A stretch of DNA of 12,636 nt from Moraxellaceae bacterium (GCA_002402125.1 NVVG01000006.1:4914-17549), one strand, 5' to 3'. Shown: positions 1-8,700, numbered from the stretch's first letter. Notes: generated from the letters alone by a model not told the origin. Numbers and translations are program-made.

Positions 1-1476
1 GCGTTTTTACCGTTAAATAGTCCAGAAGATGTGCCTACGGTTTCGCCCTTGCAGGCGTCGATTGAGTATCTAGCCCATTTAAGAAACGCCTGGAACAGCG
101 AGTTCCCTACGGCCTCGTTTGATGAGCAAGAGATAACACTTACCATCCCCGCATCCTTTGATCCCGCAGCAAGGGACCTCACGGCAGAAGCCGCCAGATC
201 GGTAGGGATTCGCCATCTAACCTTGCTCGAAGAACCTCAAGCGGCAGTATATAGCTGGATGAAGTCTATGGGTGATGATTGGCGTGATCAGGTGACGGTA
301 GGGGACGTTATCCTGGTCGTTGATATCGGTGGCGGTACTACCGATCTATCACTGGTAGCGGTAACTGAAGAGTCTGGAATTCTGGTATTGAATCGTATCG
401 CCGTAGGAGATCATATCCTCTTAGGGGGTGACAATATGGATCTGGCCTTGGCCTATCAAGTTCGAGCAAAATTGGCCGAAGCAGGCAAAAATCTACAGCC
501 CTGGCAAATACAAGCACTGACACATGGCTGCCGCGCAGCAAAAGAGCAGATGCTCACCGATGTGGCATTGGATGCTGTGCCATTAGTTGTTCCTAGTCGC
601 GGTTCTAAGCTGTTAGGTGCAACCTTACGATCCGAGCTGACTCGAGCTGATATTGAGCAAACCCTCATTAATGGTTTCTTTCCAGAGTCCCCGATTGATG
701 CACACCCCATAGAAAAACCTCGAGGTGCACTGACTCAGATGGGATTGCCTTATGCTCAGGATGCCGGAATTACGCGCCACATAGCCGCGTTTCTAAGTAA
801 ACAAGTTGGCGCCGGCGATCAACTGGGTTTTGAATCCCAGCATGACTTTATCAAACCCAGCGTGATTCTATTTAATGGCGGAGCGCTTAAAGCCCCGTTG
901 TTAGCCAATCGATTACTTAACACCATCAATGGCTGGTTAACGGCTGCAGGGGCGGCGGAAGCCCGTCTGTTAGACGGTGTTGATTTGGATTTAGCCGTTG
1001 CCCAAGGCGCCGCGTATTTTGGTTTTGTGAAACAAGGTGACGGCGTGCGTATCCGGGGAGGCTTGGCATCGGCGTATTATATTGGTGTTGAAAGTGCGAT
1101 GCCTGCCGTGCCTGGAATGGAGGCACCGGTTGAAGCACTTTGTTTAGCTCCTTTTGGAATGGAAGAGGGTACCCAAGCGCAAGCCTCCGATCGAGAATTT
1201 GGTCTGGTTGTTGGTCAGCCCGTACGTTTCCGCTTTTTTGGCTCTACGGTACGCAGAGATGATGTGGCGGGAACCTTGTTGGATTTTTGGACCCCAGACG
1301 AACTCGAAGAATTACCAGACATACAAGCAAACTTAACTGCAGAAGGGCGCAAGCAAGGCGAGGTGGTGCCGGTACGTTTGGTTGCTAAAGTCACCGATAT
1401 TGGCACCTTGATGGTTGAAGCCATTCCCCGCGAGGGCGATGAGCGTTGGCAGGTCGAATTTGATGTGCGCGAATAA
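1..1476 (+). CDS. Hsp70-family protein, lidless, 5' end outside window
   Basis: Member of the Hsp70/actin ATPase superfamily. The open frame runs from base 1, so the GTG at 31 is not the start. Against its downstream paralogue about 130 N-terminal residues are missing, including the first phosphate loop. Visible are the PASFDPAAR segment (nt 151-177), the LLEEPQAAVYSW stretch, the second phosphate motif VVDIGGGTTDLSL (nt about 316-354), GDHILLGGDNMDLAL, and an adenosine-type motif VILFNGGALKAPLL (nt about 862-903). The last 130 or so residues look like a reduced beta-sandwich domain, ending at WQVEFDVRE with no helical lid. Family members are annotated as DnaK-like or YegD-like proteins with poorly known clients. 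It lies 29 bp before a longer paralogue in the same direction, so the two are probably co-transcribed and may work together. Substrate and partner are unknown. Confidence 0.9.
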   Translation, partial: AFLPLNSPEDVPTVSPLQASIEYLAHLRNAWNSEFPTASFDEQEITLTIPASFDPAARDLTAEAARSVGIRHLTLLEEPQAAVYSWMKSMGDDWRDQVTVGDVILVVDIGGGTTDLSLVAVTEESGILVLNRIAVGDHILLGGDNMDLALAYQVRAKLAEAGKNLQPWQIQALTHGCRAAKEQMLTDVALDAVPLVVPSRGSKLLGATLRSELTRADIEQTLINGFFPESPIDAHPIEKPRGALTQMGLPYAQDAGITRHIAAFLSKQVGAGDQLGFESQHDFIKPSVILFNGGALKAPLLANRLLNTINGWLTAAGAAEARLLDGVDLDLAVAQGAAYFGFVKQGDGVRIRGGLASAYYIGVESAMPAVPGMEAPVEALCLAPFGMEEGTQAQASDREFGLVVGQPVRFRFFGSTVRRDDVAGTLLDFWTPDELEELPDIQANLTAEGRKQGEVVPVRLVAKVTDIGTLMVEAIPREGDERWQVEFDVRE

Positions 1477-1478
1477 AT

Positions 1479-1503
1479 CATTGAGATAAACCATTGAGAT
1501 AAA
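1479..1503 (+). repeat. 12-bp direct repeat between the two Hsp70 genes
   Basis: CATTGAGATAAA occurs at 1479-1490 and again at 1492-1503, a period of 13. The pair fills nearly the whole 29-bp spacer between the stop of the first Hsp70 gene and the ATG at 1506. The second copy supplies the only Shine-Dalgarno-like bases (TTGAG, with GAG 7 nt before the ATG). The first copy is therefore a duplicated ribosome-binding region. It looks like a small tandem duplication; a regulatory role is not shown. Confidence 0.8.
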
Positions 1504-1505
1504 TC

Positions 1506-4364
1506 ATGAGTAATTCGCAGCACCCTTCGGGTAACTTATCGTCGTCATCCAACTTTATTGTCGGCATTGATTTGGGCACTACTCATACGGTAGTGGCCTA
1601 TGCTGATATTTCTCGTGGACCTAACAAAGCAGTCCCAACTTTATTTGAAATTGATCAGCTAGTTTCTGGTGGTGAAGTTGCCAAACGAAAGATGTTGCCG
1701 TCTTTTCGTTATCACCCTACCACCGGCGAAATTTCCGATGCTGACATCGCTTTACCTTGGGGTAAAACTACCCTACGCGGTGATGTAGAGCAGGTTGTTG
1801 TTGGGGAATGGGCAAGAGAGCTGGGTTCTAAGGTCGAAGGGCGTCAGGTAGCCAGTGCCAAGAGTTGGCTGTCCCATGATTTAGTCGACAGAACCGCCGA
1901 TATTTTACCTTGGGATGGGGCCGAAGGTGTTGAAAAAGTCTCGCCGGTATTAGCCAGTGCCAGTTATTTAGCCCATGTTCGCGCTGCCTGGAATCATCAA
2001 TTCCCGGATCATCCATTGGAACAGCAAAAAGTAATCGTTACCGTGCCGGCGTCTTTTGATGAGGCCGCCCGTTCGTTGACGGTAACCGCATCAAAGTATG
2101 CTGGCTTGCCGAATATTTCTTTGATTGAAGAACCACAAGCGGTGGTATATGACTGGTACTATCGACATAAAGATGATGCTAATGCCGCGTTAGAAAATAT
2201 TAAATTGTTGCTGGTGTGTGATGTGGGTGGTGGCACCACCGATCTAAGTTTGATTCAGGTAAAAGAAAAAAATCAGCAGCTATCTTTGAGTCGAATTGGA
2301 GTGGGTGATCACCTGATGCTTGGCGGTGATAATGTTGATCTGGCTTTGGCCCGGCAAGCAGAGCAACAAATTGCCGGAGATGGAAAGCCGCTACGGTTAT
2401 CGACATTGGCACAATTGATTCAACAGTCCAGGCAGGCGAAAGAAAAACTCATGTCGGACCCTGCACCCGAAAGCGCCAACGTAACCGTGCTGGGTAGCGG
2501 CTCACGTTTGATTGCTAAAGCAAAAACCGCGCAACTGTTTAGGGAACCCATAAGGCAATTGGTGTTGGAGGGTTTTTTTCCGTTAACAGCGTTGCATGAG
2601 CGACCTGCGTTGCAGCAAAGCGGGGTAATAGCCTTTGGTTTGCCCTACGCCAAGGATCCTGCAATCCCTAAACATATCAGTCAGTTTTTAGGGCGTTACA
2701 AGCGGCTTTCACAGCAGGCGTTAGGCGTGGCAGATGATGTTGCACCGGTACCAGATGCCGTGTTGTTTAATGGCGGAGTGTTTAATAGCCCGTTGATCAA
2801 ACAACAGTTACTGGATTGTTTGCAGCAGTGGCGCGGGCAACCGTTAACAGAACTCGATAACGGTTCACCGGACTTGGCGGTGGCCTATGGCGCGGTGGGT
2901 TATGCATTGTCCACGCTCACCGGCCAGTTTTCTATCGGTGGCGGGGCTGCACATTCTTTCTTTTTGTCCGTTGAGGATCAAGCACAAGACGATGTAACCC
3001 CTGCGGTGGGTATCTGTTTGATGCCCAGAGGTACAGAAAAAGGCGAAGAGGTATTGCTGGCGTCAAAGCGGTTTTCGTTACGGTTGGGAGAGCCGGTTAC
3101 ATTTAATTTGTTTTCGGTTTCCAATGACGAACGTTATTTCCCCGGCCAAGACGTTGATTGTTCTGACCCAATGTTTAAGAAGCTACCACCATTGGTGACA
3201 TCGTTAGACTGCACGATGGATGGAGCCACCCAGGTCGATGTTGTCATCGTGTGTTTTCTGACGGAAATTGGCACAGTAAAGATGCAGTGTGCGTCAATTA
3301 CCAATCCACTAGAGCGCTGGGATTTAGAGTTTGAGATTCGAAGTGGCAAGTTGTCCCAGTTAAAACCGGTGCAGTCGAATGTTCTCGACAGTATCAATAA
3401 GAACTTACCGTCCAATTTTTCTCAGGTGAGAGATCTTATTGCTGATGTCTATGGAAACAGCAAAAAAACGGTTGATAGCGCTCGGGTAAAAACATTACGC
3501 AAACGGTTGGAATCTGCGCTTGGTAAAAAAGAACAGTGGCCGCTGTATTTATTAAGGGCGATGTTTGTTGAATTGCTCAATGGTGCGAAAAAACGACGGC
3601 GCTCTAAAGACCATGAAAGAAACTGGTTTAATTTGGCCGGTTATACCTTACGACCGGGAGTGGGGTTTGATGGCGACTATGATTTTATTCAAACCATTAC
3701 CCCGTTATATGAATCTGGCTTACAGTTTGGCCAGAGTCACCAAGCCTGGGCAGAATGGTGGGGATTTTGGCGCAGGGTTGCACCAGGTTTACCATCGTCA
3801 ATGCAAATACGGTTATTTGAAGATATCTGCAAATTTATTAATCCAGTGACAGCCCGAAACTCCAGTGTTGCCGCAGAAGCCAAAAAGAAAGCCTATGGCG
3901 AGATGCTGCGCTTAGTTGGCTCCTTGGAACGGCTACCACAGACGCAGAAACAACAGCTGGGCACTTGGCTGCTTTCACGTGTAGATAATGAGACCAACGA
4001 TGATACGCTGTGGTGGGCACTTGGTCGTACGGGGTCTCGTGTGTTGATTGGTGCTGATAATAGCTTCGTGGTCGATGCAGAGATTGTTGAGGGTTGGTTG
4101 GCGCGCTGCTTTAAAGAGGATTGGAAGCAAAAGCCGATAGCCGGCCTCTGTGCCACCATGATTGCCAGGCGCTGCGGCGATCGTATGGTGGACGTCTCCC
4201 CACCAATAAGAAACCAGGTGCTAGAAAAGTTAACTTCATCAAAATGCCCTGAGTCGTGGAGTGCTATGGTTGATTCCGTCGCTGAAGTCGGCGCTGCCGA
4301 CAGTAAGAGAATGTACGGCGAAGCACTGCCCATGGGGCTTACGTTAATTTCTTCAGAAGATTAG
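1506..4364 (+). CDS. Hsp70-family protein with long C-terminal DUF3731-type domain
   Basis: A 952-residue chaperone-like ATPase. Phosphate motif 1 is VGIDLGTTHTVVAY (residues 19-32), PASFDEAAR is at 181-189, LIEEPQAVVYDW at 206-217, phosphate motif 2 VCDVGGGTTDLSL at 237-249 and the adenosine motif AVLFNGGVFNSPL at 418-430. DnaK usually has a V/I-GG sequence where this has FNGG. A beta-rich segment ends near 612 (ERWDLEFEIR). About 340 further residues replace the DnaK lid: charged and helical at 620-700 with a basic run KKRRRS (695-700), then Trp-rich (WAEWWGFWRR, 748-757). This matches what I know of DUF3731 in Hsp70-like proteins. No signal peptide or membrane segment is seen, so it should be cytosolic. 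The upstream gene is a shorter paralogue aligning colinearly up to this extra domain. Clients and cellular role are unknown, and canonical DnaK is ruled out by the different C-terminus. Confidence 0.92.
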   Translation: MSNSQHPSGNLSSSSNFIVGIDLGTTHTVVAYADISRGPNKAVPTLFEIDQLVSGGEVAKRKMLPSFRYHPTTGEISDADIALPWGKTTLRGDVEQVVVGEWARELGSKVEGRQVASAKSWLSHDLVDRTADILPWDGAEGVEKVSPVLASASYLAHVRAAWNHQFPDHPLEQQKVIVTVPASFDEAARSLTVTASKYAGLPNISLIEEPQAVVYDWYYRHKDDANAALENIKLLLVCDVGGGTTDLSLIQVKEKNQQLSLSRIGVGDHLMLGGDNVDLALARQAEQQIAGDGKPLRLSTLAQLIQQSRQAKEKLMSDPAPESANVTVLGSGSRLIAKAKTAQLFREPIRQLVLEGFFPLTALHERPALQQSGVIAFGLPYAKDPAIPKHISQFLGRYKRLSQQALGVADDVAPVPDAVLFNGGVFNSPLIKQQLLDCLQQWRGQPLTELDNGSPDLAVAYGAVGYALSTLTGQFSIGGGAAHSFFLSVEDQAQDDVTPAVGICLMPRGTEKGEEVLLASKRFSLRLGEPVTFNLFSVSNDERYFPGQDVDCSDPMFKKLPPLVTSLDCTMDGATQVDVVIVCFLTEIGTVKMQCASITNPLERWDLEFEIRSGKLSQLKPVQSNVLDSINKNLPSNFSQVRDLIADVYGNSKKTVDSARVKTLRKRLESALGKKEQWPLYLLRAMFVELLNGAKKRRRSKDHERNWFNLAGYTLRPGVGFDGDYDFIQTITPLYESGLQFGQSHQAWAEWWGFWRRVAPGLPSSMQIRLFEDICKFINPVTARNSSVAAEAKKKAYGEMLRLVGSLERLPQTQKQQLGTWLLSRVDNETNDDTLWWALGRTGSRVLIGADNSFVVDAEIVEGWLARCFKEDWKQKPIAGLCATMIARRCGDRMVDVSPPIRNQVLEKLTSSKCPESWSAMVDSVAEVGAADSKRMYGEALPMGLTLISSED

Positions 4365-4388
4365 ACAATAGCGTAAAAAACAGGACTT

Positions 4389-4434
4389 TTGCCACACCTT
4401 TGGGTAGAATTGCCATAATAGATCGTGATTATGG
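4389..4434 (+). promoter_or_regulatory. Dyad and possible promoter upstream of the LysR gene
   Basis: CCATAAT (4413-4419) and ATTATGG (4428-4434) form a perfect 7-bp inverted repeat with an 8-nt spacer, ending 22 nt before the LysR ATG. The left arm contains CATAAT, a 5/6 match to a -10 box. TTGCCA at 4389-4394 is a 5/6 match to a -35 box, but the 19-nt spacing is long. A dyad over a -10 would suit autorepression by the LysR protein, although the arm spacing does not fit a symmetrical T-N11-A box. The dyad is seen directly; its use as operator and promoter is inferred. Confidence 0.35.
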
Positions 4435-4456
4435 TGTTTCGTAAGGTATTTATGCA

Positions 4457-5395
4457 ATGAATATAGCCCGGGTTGACTTGAATTTACTGGTGTATCTCGA
4501 CGTACTGCTGCGCGAGCAAAACGTCACGCGAGCGGCTGAACAGCTTGGTATTACCCAGCCCGCCATGAGTAACGGATTACGTCGGCTAAGGGCTTTGTTC
4601 GATGACCCGATCTTAGTTCGCTCCTCATCGGGTATGAAACCCACCGAAAGAGCGTTAGAGGTTCAACCCAAAGTACGCCAAATCCTGTCGGAAACCCAAT
4701 TTCTGTTAGAACCAAAACAAGACTTTAAACCGCTGTCCAGTAAACGGGTATTTCGCATCATGGCGTCGGACTATGCCGAAGCAACGTTATTTCCTCGACT
4801 GATAAAACATATTCGCAGTGAAGCGCCCAATATTATTCTCGACGTGTTAACCCCCAGTGATGTGAGTTATAAAGATATGGAGCAGGGGCGAGTGGATATG
4901 GCGATTAATCGCTTTGATGAGATACCGCAGTCGTTTCATCAAACCACGGTATGGACCGACAGTTTTTCCTGTTTGATGAATAAAGAGAACCCCGCGGCAA
5001 AAAACTTTGGGTTAAAAACCTATTTAGAAGCACAACATGTTTGGGTAAGTAAAACCGGCATGGGGGTAGGGTTTGGTGTGAATCCGGAGAAATCTGGAGG
5101 CCTCGGTTGGATAGACCAAGCATTGTCTCGCATTGGTCAGAAACGAAAAATCTCGGTCTTTACTCGGCACTATCAAATGCCTGGGTTACTGGTTCAAGAT
5201 AATGATTTGATTGCAACCTTGCCGACGAAAGTGGCAGTAATGCAAGCAGAACGATTTCAGTTGGAGCTTAGGGATCCACCGTATTATATTCCTGAATTTG
5301 AATTAAAAATGGCCTGGAGTCCGATGTTGCATCACAACCTTGCACATCAATGGTTAAGAAGGTTAATCGGTTATACCGTGGGGAAATTGAGGTGA
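4457..5395 (+). CDS. LysR-family transcriptional regulator
   Basis: A 312-residue LysR-type regulator, a usual length for the family. The N-terminal winged helix-turn-helix is clear: VDLNLLVYLDVLLRE at 6-20, TRAAEQLGITQPAMSNGLRR at 24-43 and LRALFDDPILVR at 44-55, followed by KPTERALEV. From about residue 88 it reads as a periplasmic-binding-protein-like effector domain (FRIMASDYAEATLFPRLIKH and onward). The N-terminus resembles the NodD/NahR/LeuO side of the family more than the CysB side. The ATG at 4457 is preceded by AAGG at 10 nt. It lies only 40 bp before the arginine kinase gene in the same direction, so the two could share a transcript; it may control that gene, itself, or unlinked targets. 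The effector cannot be read from sequence. Confidence 0.95.
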   Translation: MNIARVDLNLLVYLDVLLREQNVTRAAEQLGITQPAMSNGLRRLRALFDDPILVRSSSGMKPTERALEVQPKVRQILSETQFLLEPKQDFKPLSSKRVFRIMASDYAEATLFPRLIKHIRSEAPNIILDVLTPSDVSYKDMEQGRVDMAINRFDEIPQSFHQTTVWTDSFSCLMNKENPAAKNFGLKTYLEAQHVWVSKTGMGVGFGVNPEKSGGLGWIDQALSRIGQKRKISVFTRHYQMPGLLVQDNDLIATLPTKVAVMQAERFQLELRDPPYYIPEFELKMAWSPMLHHNLAHQWLRRLIGYTVGKLR

Positions 5396-5435
5396 CCGTT
5401 TCTGTATTGCGCATATTAGACAATTCGGGGCGGCC

Positions 5436-6446
5436 ATGACTGCGCTTGCAAAAAAATACCTCACGGCTGAAGTGCTTGGCAAGCTTGCGCAAGTCCGGGC
5501 TGAGTGCGGTTTTGGTATCGAAGATATTGTACGCTCCGGTGTCGATAACCCTGATAGCAGTATTGGCGCTTATGCCGGTGATGAAGACTGCTACGGTAAA
5601 TTTGCCCCGCTGTTTGATCCGATTATCAATGATTATCATGGTTATGCCGCCGATGCCTCGCACCATTCCAATTTTGATATTAATAGCCTAATGAATATGG
5701 AGGATATGGATCCTAGTGGCGAGGTTATTATTTCAACTAGGATTCGAGTAGCCAGAAATATCAAAGGTTTCCCTTTCCCGCCGGCGCTGTCGACTGATGA
5801 TCGAGCGGTCATCGAAGAAAAAGTAGTTGCTGCTCTTAATAACCTTCAAGGGGAATTGTCCGGCACCTATTATCCGCTGGTTGAAATGCGTGAGGAAACT
5901 CGAATTCAACTCACAGAAGATCACTTTCTTTTTAAAAAAGGCGATCGTTTTTTAGAGTCGGCAGGTGTTAACGGCGACTGGCCTGCAAGTCGTGGAATTT
6001 TCCACTCTGATGATAAGCAGTTTCTGGTTTGGGTTAACGAAGAAGATGAGTTAAGAATTATATCCATGCAACCGGGTGGCGATCTCAAACAGGTCTTTGT
6101 GCGCCTGGCGCAAGCGATTGCTGCTATCGAGTCAGAGATAACCTTTGCCTACAATGATCACTTGGGTTATTTGACCAGTTGTCCGACGAATCTAGGCACA
6201 GCGATGAGAGCTAGTGTTCACGTTAAGCTGCCCCTGTTAGGCAAAACGCAACAATTCCAACAAACCTGCGCAACCTTGGGATTGTCGGTGCGTGGTATTC
6301 ATGGTGAGCACTCTGAGTCAGAAGGAGGTGTTTATGATATATCGAATAAACAGCGGCTGGGCATTAGTGAGGTGGAATGTATCAAACGTTTATATGCTGG
6401 CATAAAGGATTTGCTTGCGAAGGAGCGCCAACTAGGCACAATCTAA
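5436..6446 (+). CDS. Arginine kinase (ATP:guanido phosphotransferase)
   Basis: Reversibly transfers phosphate between ATP and L-arginine, making phosphoarginine as an energy buffer in the cytosol. The 336 residues hold the N-terminal helical domain (about 1-85) and the catalytic domain (about 90-330). Using Limulus arginine kinase numbering from memory, the nucleotide-binding arginines R124, R126, R229, R280 and R309 correspond to R102, R104, R207, R258 and R286. The guanidino-binding E225, C271 and E314 correspond to E203, C249 (in CPTNLGT) and E291 (GEHSE). The specificity loop S63, V65, Y68 appears as S41, I43, Y46, and the D62-R193 pair as D40-R171. E314 is diagnostic of arginine rather than creatine kinase, which has Val there. 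It is about 20 residues shorter than animal enzymes, mainly at the N-terminus. The upstream GGGGCGG is a weak ribosome site. It follows a LysR gene by 40 bp. Bacterial examples are rare and generally attributed to lateral transfer from eukaryotes. Confidence 0.95.
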   Translation: MTALAKKYLTAEVLGKLAQVRAECGFGIEDIVRSGVDNPDSSIGAYAGDEDCYGKFAPLFDPIINDYHGYAADASHHSNFDINSLMNMEDMDPSGEVIISTRIRVARNIKGFPFPPALSTDDRAVIEEKVVAALNNLQGELSGTYYPLVEMREETRIQLTEDHFLFKKGDRFLESAGVNGDWPASRGIFHSDDKQFLVWVNEEDELRIISMQPGGDLKQVFVRLAQAIAAIESEITFAYNDHLGYLTSCPTNLGTAMRASVHVKLPLLGKTQQFQQTCATLGLSVRGIHGEHSESEGGVYDISNKQRLGISEVECIKRLYAGIKDLLAKERQLGTI

Positions 6447-6470
6447 AAAGCCTAATTTAACAAGTGGCGT

Positions 6471-6510
6471 AATAAAAAAGGCCGAACATTCATGTTCGGC
6501 CTTTTTTATT
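6471..6510. terminator. Bidirectional rho-independent terminator, perfect 40-bp palindrome
   Basis: Arms of 19 bp (6471-6489 and 6492-6510) pair without a mismatch around the central TC. The core GGCCGAACAT/ATGTTCGGCC is flanked by six A on the left and six T on the right, giving a U tract on either strand. It lies 24 bp after the arginine kinase stop and 15 bp after the glcB stop, between converging genes, so it should end both transcripts. Confidence 0.93.
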
Positions 6511-6525
6511 TACGGGCATACGATT

Positions 6526-8700
6526 TTACTGACCGTACTTGGCTTTCGCTTCTTTTCTTTTGGCGTGTAACACAGGCTCAGTATAACCGTTTGGCTGTTC
6601 TTTGCCTTTTAATACAAGATCAAGTGCTGCTTGGAATGCTACGTTGTCATCAAAGTTAGGTGCCATGTTGCGATAGTCTGCATCGCCGGCATTTTGTTGG
6701 TCAACAATGGCAGCCATGCGTTGCATGGTTTCAACAATTTGAGACTCAGTACAAATGTCGTGGCGTAACCAGTTAGCAATATGCTGGCTGGAAATACGCA
6801 GCGTAGCGCGATCTTCCATTAAACCAACGTCATTGATGTCTGGTACTTTAGAACAACCTACGCCGTTATCAATCCAGCGCACCACGTAACCTAAAATACC
6901 CTGTACGTTATTATCCAATTCTTTTTGGATTTCTTCTGCGCTGAGAGTGGCATCACCCAGCAGTGGAATAGTCAGAATGTTGTCTAGGCTAGCGCGTGCT
7001 CGAGAAGCAAGCTCTTGTTGCTTTTTGGCAACACTGATTTTGTGATAGTGCATAACGTGCAGAGTGGCTGCGGTAGGGGATGGGACCCACGCACAGTTTG
7101 CACCGGCTTCAGGGTGGCCAATTTTCACCTTAAGCATTTCCGCCATTTGATCAGGAATAGGCCACATGCCTTTACCGATTTGGGCTTTACCGCTTAATCC
7201 GGTTTCAACACCAATGTCCACGTTCCAGTCTTCGTAGGATTGCATCCAAGGCTGTTGCTTCATTTGTGTTTTACGAATCATCGGGCCTGCTTCCATGCTG
7301 GTGTGGATCTCATCACCGGTACGGTCGAGGAAACCTGTGTTAATGAAAATAACCCGGTTCTTGGCGGCTCGAATACACTCTTTTAAGTTGATGGTAGTGC
7401 GGCGTTCTTCATCCATAATACCAATCTTAAGGGTGTTGCGACTTAAGCCAAGCGCATCTTCGATACGATCAAACAGTTCGTTGGCAAAGGCGACTTCTTC
7501 TGGGCCATGCATCTTAGGTTTTACAATGTAGATGCTACCTTCGCGGCTGTTCTTGAATTTAGAATCGCCAATGATGTCATGCTTAGAAATAAGGCTGGTG
7601 ATCATGCCGTCAAGAATGCCCTCTGGCACTTCTTCGCCATTGGCCATTAGGACGGCATCGTTAGTCATCAAGTGACCAACATTACGCACAAGCAACATGC
7701 TGCGGCCAGGTAGACTAATTGTCTCGCCATTGGGTGCGGTATAGGAGCGATCTGGATTCATGGTGCGGGTAAAGGATTTGCCGCCTTTGGTGATGGTTTC
7801 AGAAAGCGACCCTTTGATGAGGCCTAACCAGTTGCGGTAAACAGTGGTCTTATCTGCGGCATCAACCGCAGCAATGGAGTCTTCACAATCTTGGATAGTG
7901 GTGATGGCGGATTCCATCAATACGTCTTTAACACCTGCTGGGTGATCTTTTCCGACAGTGTGTGACGGATCGATTTGGATTTCAGCATGGAGGTTGTTGT
8001 GCTTGAGTAACACGGCTGTTAGAACGGTGTCCTGCAGATAACCGGCAAACTGAGCGGTGTTTGCTAAGGTTGTGGTCTCACCATTTTGCAGGGTGATTTC
8101 AAGTGCTTCACCGTTGACCGCGTAAGCTGATACGTCACGGTGGCTTCCCGTAGCCAGTGGGGCGATATCATCAAGTACACCACCCGCATATTGGATGACT
8201 TTGGCACCACGCGCAGGATTATAGCTTGAGCCTTTTTCAGCACCACCATCATCAGATATAACGTCGGTACCATATAACGCATCATATAGGCTTCCCCAGC
8301 GAGCATTTGCTGCGTTTAGGGCGTAACGGGCGTTCATTACCGGAACCACTAGCTGAGGGCCTGCGATGGTGGCTATTTCTGGATCGACACGGTCGGTGTC
8401 TATTTGGAAGTCGTCGCCTTCCGGCAGTAAGTAGCCAATTTCAGCTAGAAATTGCTTGTACTCGTCAAAATTGTGAGGCTGGCCAGCACGCGCTTGGTGC
8501 CATGTATCAATTTGCGCTTGCAAGTTATCGCGCTTTTCCAATAACGCCTTATTCTTAGGGGCTAGGTCGTTAAGGATGTTCTCAAACGATGCCCAAAATG
8601 CGTCGACGTCGATACCTGTGCCAGGAAGAATGTCGTTGGCTACTAGGTTGTGTAGGACGGTAGCAATTTGCAAGCCGCCTTGTTGAATTCTGTCAGTCAT
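6526..8700 (-). CDS. glcB: Malate synthase G
   Basis: Condenses glyoxylate with acetyl-CoA to give malate, allowing growth on acetate, glycolate or glyoxylate; cytosolic and Mg-dependent. With the start at 8700 the protein is 724 residues, against 723 in E. coli. Residues match the E. coli G-isoform: R339 in LVRNVGHLM (substrate-binding R338), E431 in GIMDEERRT and D459 in FLDRTGDE (likely Mg ligands), C616 in GVGCSKVPD and the catalytic base D630 in [12 protein letters not shown]. The frame stays open 29 codons upstream to 8787, but the ATG at 8700 has GAGG 8 nt before it, begins with MTDRIQQGG as expected of the family, and restores family length. It is single-gene, with its own candidate promoter and terminator. 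No isocitrate lyase or glc genes are in the window. Confidence 0.97.
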   Translation of the reverse strand: MTDRIQQGGLQIATVLHNLVANDILPGTGIDVDAFWASFENILNDLAPKNKALLEKRDNLQAQIDTWHQARAGQPHNFDEYKQFLAEIGYLLPEGDDFQIDTDRVDPEIATIAGPQLVVPVMNARYALNAANARWGSLYDALYGTDVISDDGGAEKGSSYNPARGAKVIQYAGGVLDDIAPLATGSHRDVSAYAVNGEALEITLQNGETTTLANTAQFAGYLQDTVLTAVLLKHNNLHAEIQIDPSHTVGKDHPAGVKDVLMESAITTIQDCEDSIAAVDAADKTTVYRNWLGLIKGSLSETITKGGKSFTRTMNPDRSYTAPNGETISLPGRSMLLVRNVGHLMTNDAVLMANGEEVPEGILDGMITSLISKHDIIGDSKFKNSREGSIYIVKPKMHGPEEVAFANELFDRIEDALGLSRNTLKIGIMDEERRTTINLKECIRAAKNRVIFINTGFLDRTGDEIHTSMEAGPMIRKTQMKQQPWMQSYEDWNVDIGVETGLSGKAQIGKGMWPIPDQMAEMLKVKIGHPEAGANCAWVPSPTAATLHVMHYHKISVAKKQQELASRARASLDNILTIPLLGDATLSAEEIQKELDNNVQGILGYVVRWIDNGVGCSKVPDINDVGLMEDRATLRISSQHIANWLRHDICTESQIVETMQRMAAIVDQQNAGDADYRNMAPNFDDNVAFQAALDLVLKGKEQPNGYTEPVLHAKRKEAKAKYGQ

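Noticed and set aside
3893..4333. 146-codon open frame on the minus strand inside the second Hsp70 gene
   Set aside because: It is Ser/Thr/Pro-rich, resembles no family, and lies fully antisense to a well-supported coding region.
4370..4395. A-rich then T-rich stretch after the second Hsp70 gene as a terminator
   Set aside because: No stable GC stem forms between AAAAAA and TTTT, so it is not a convincing hairpin.
5268..5666. 132-codon open frame on the minus strand over the LysR-arginine kinase junction
   Set aside because: It is antisense to two real genes and has no recognisable domain or ribosome site.
5436..6446. Arginine kinase as eukaryotic contamination
   Set aside because: The gene is intron-free, tightly packed between a LysR gene and a bacterial terminator, and continuous with clear bacterial neighbours.
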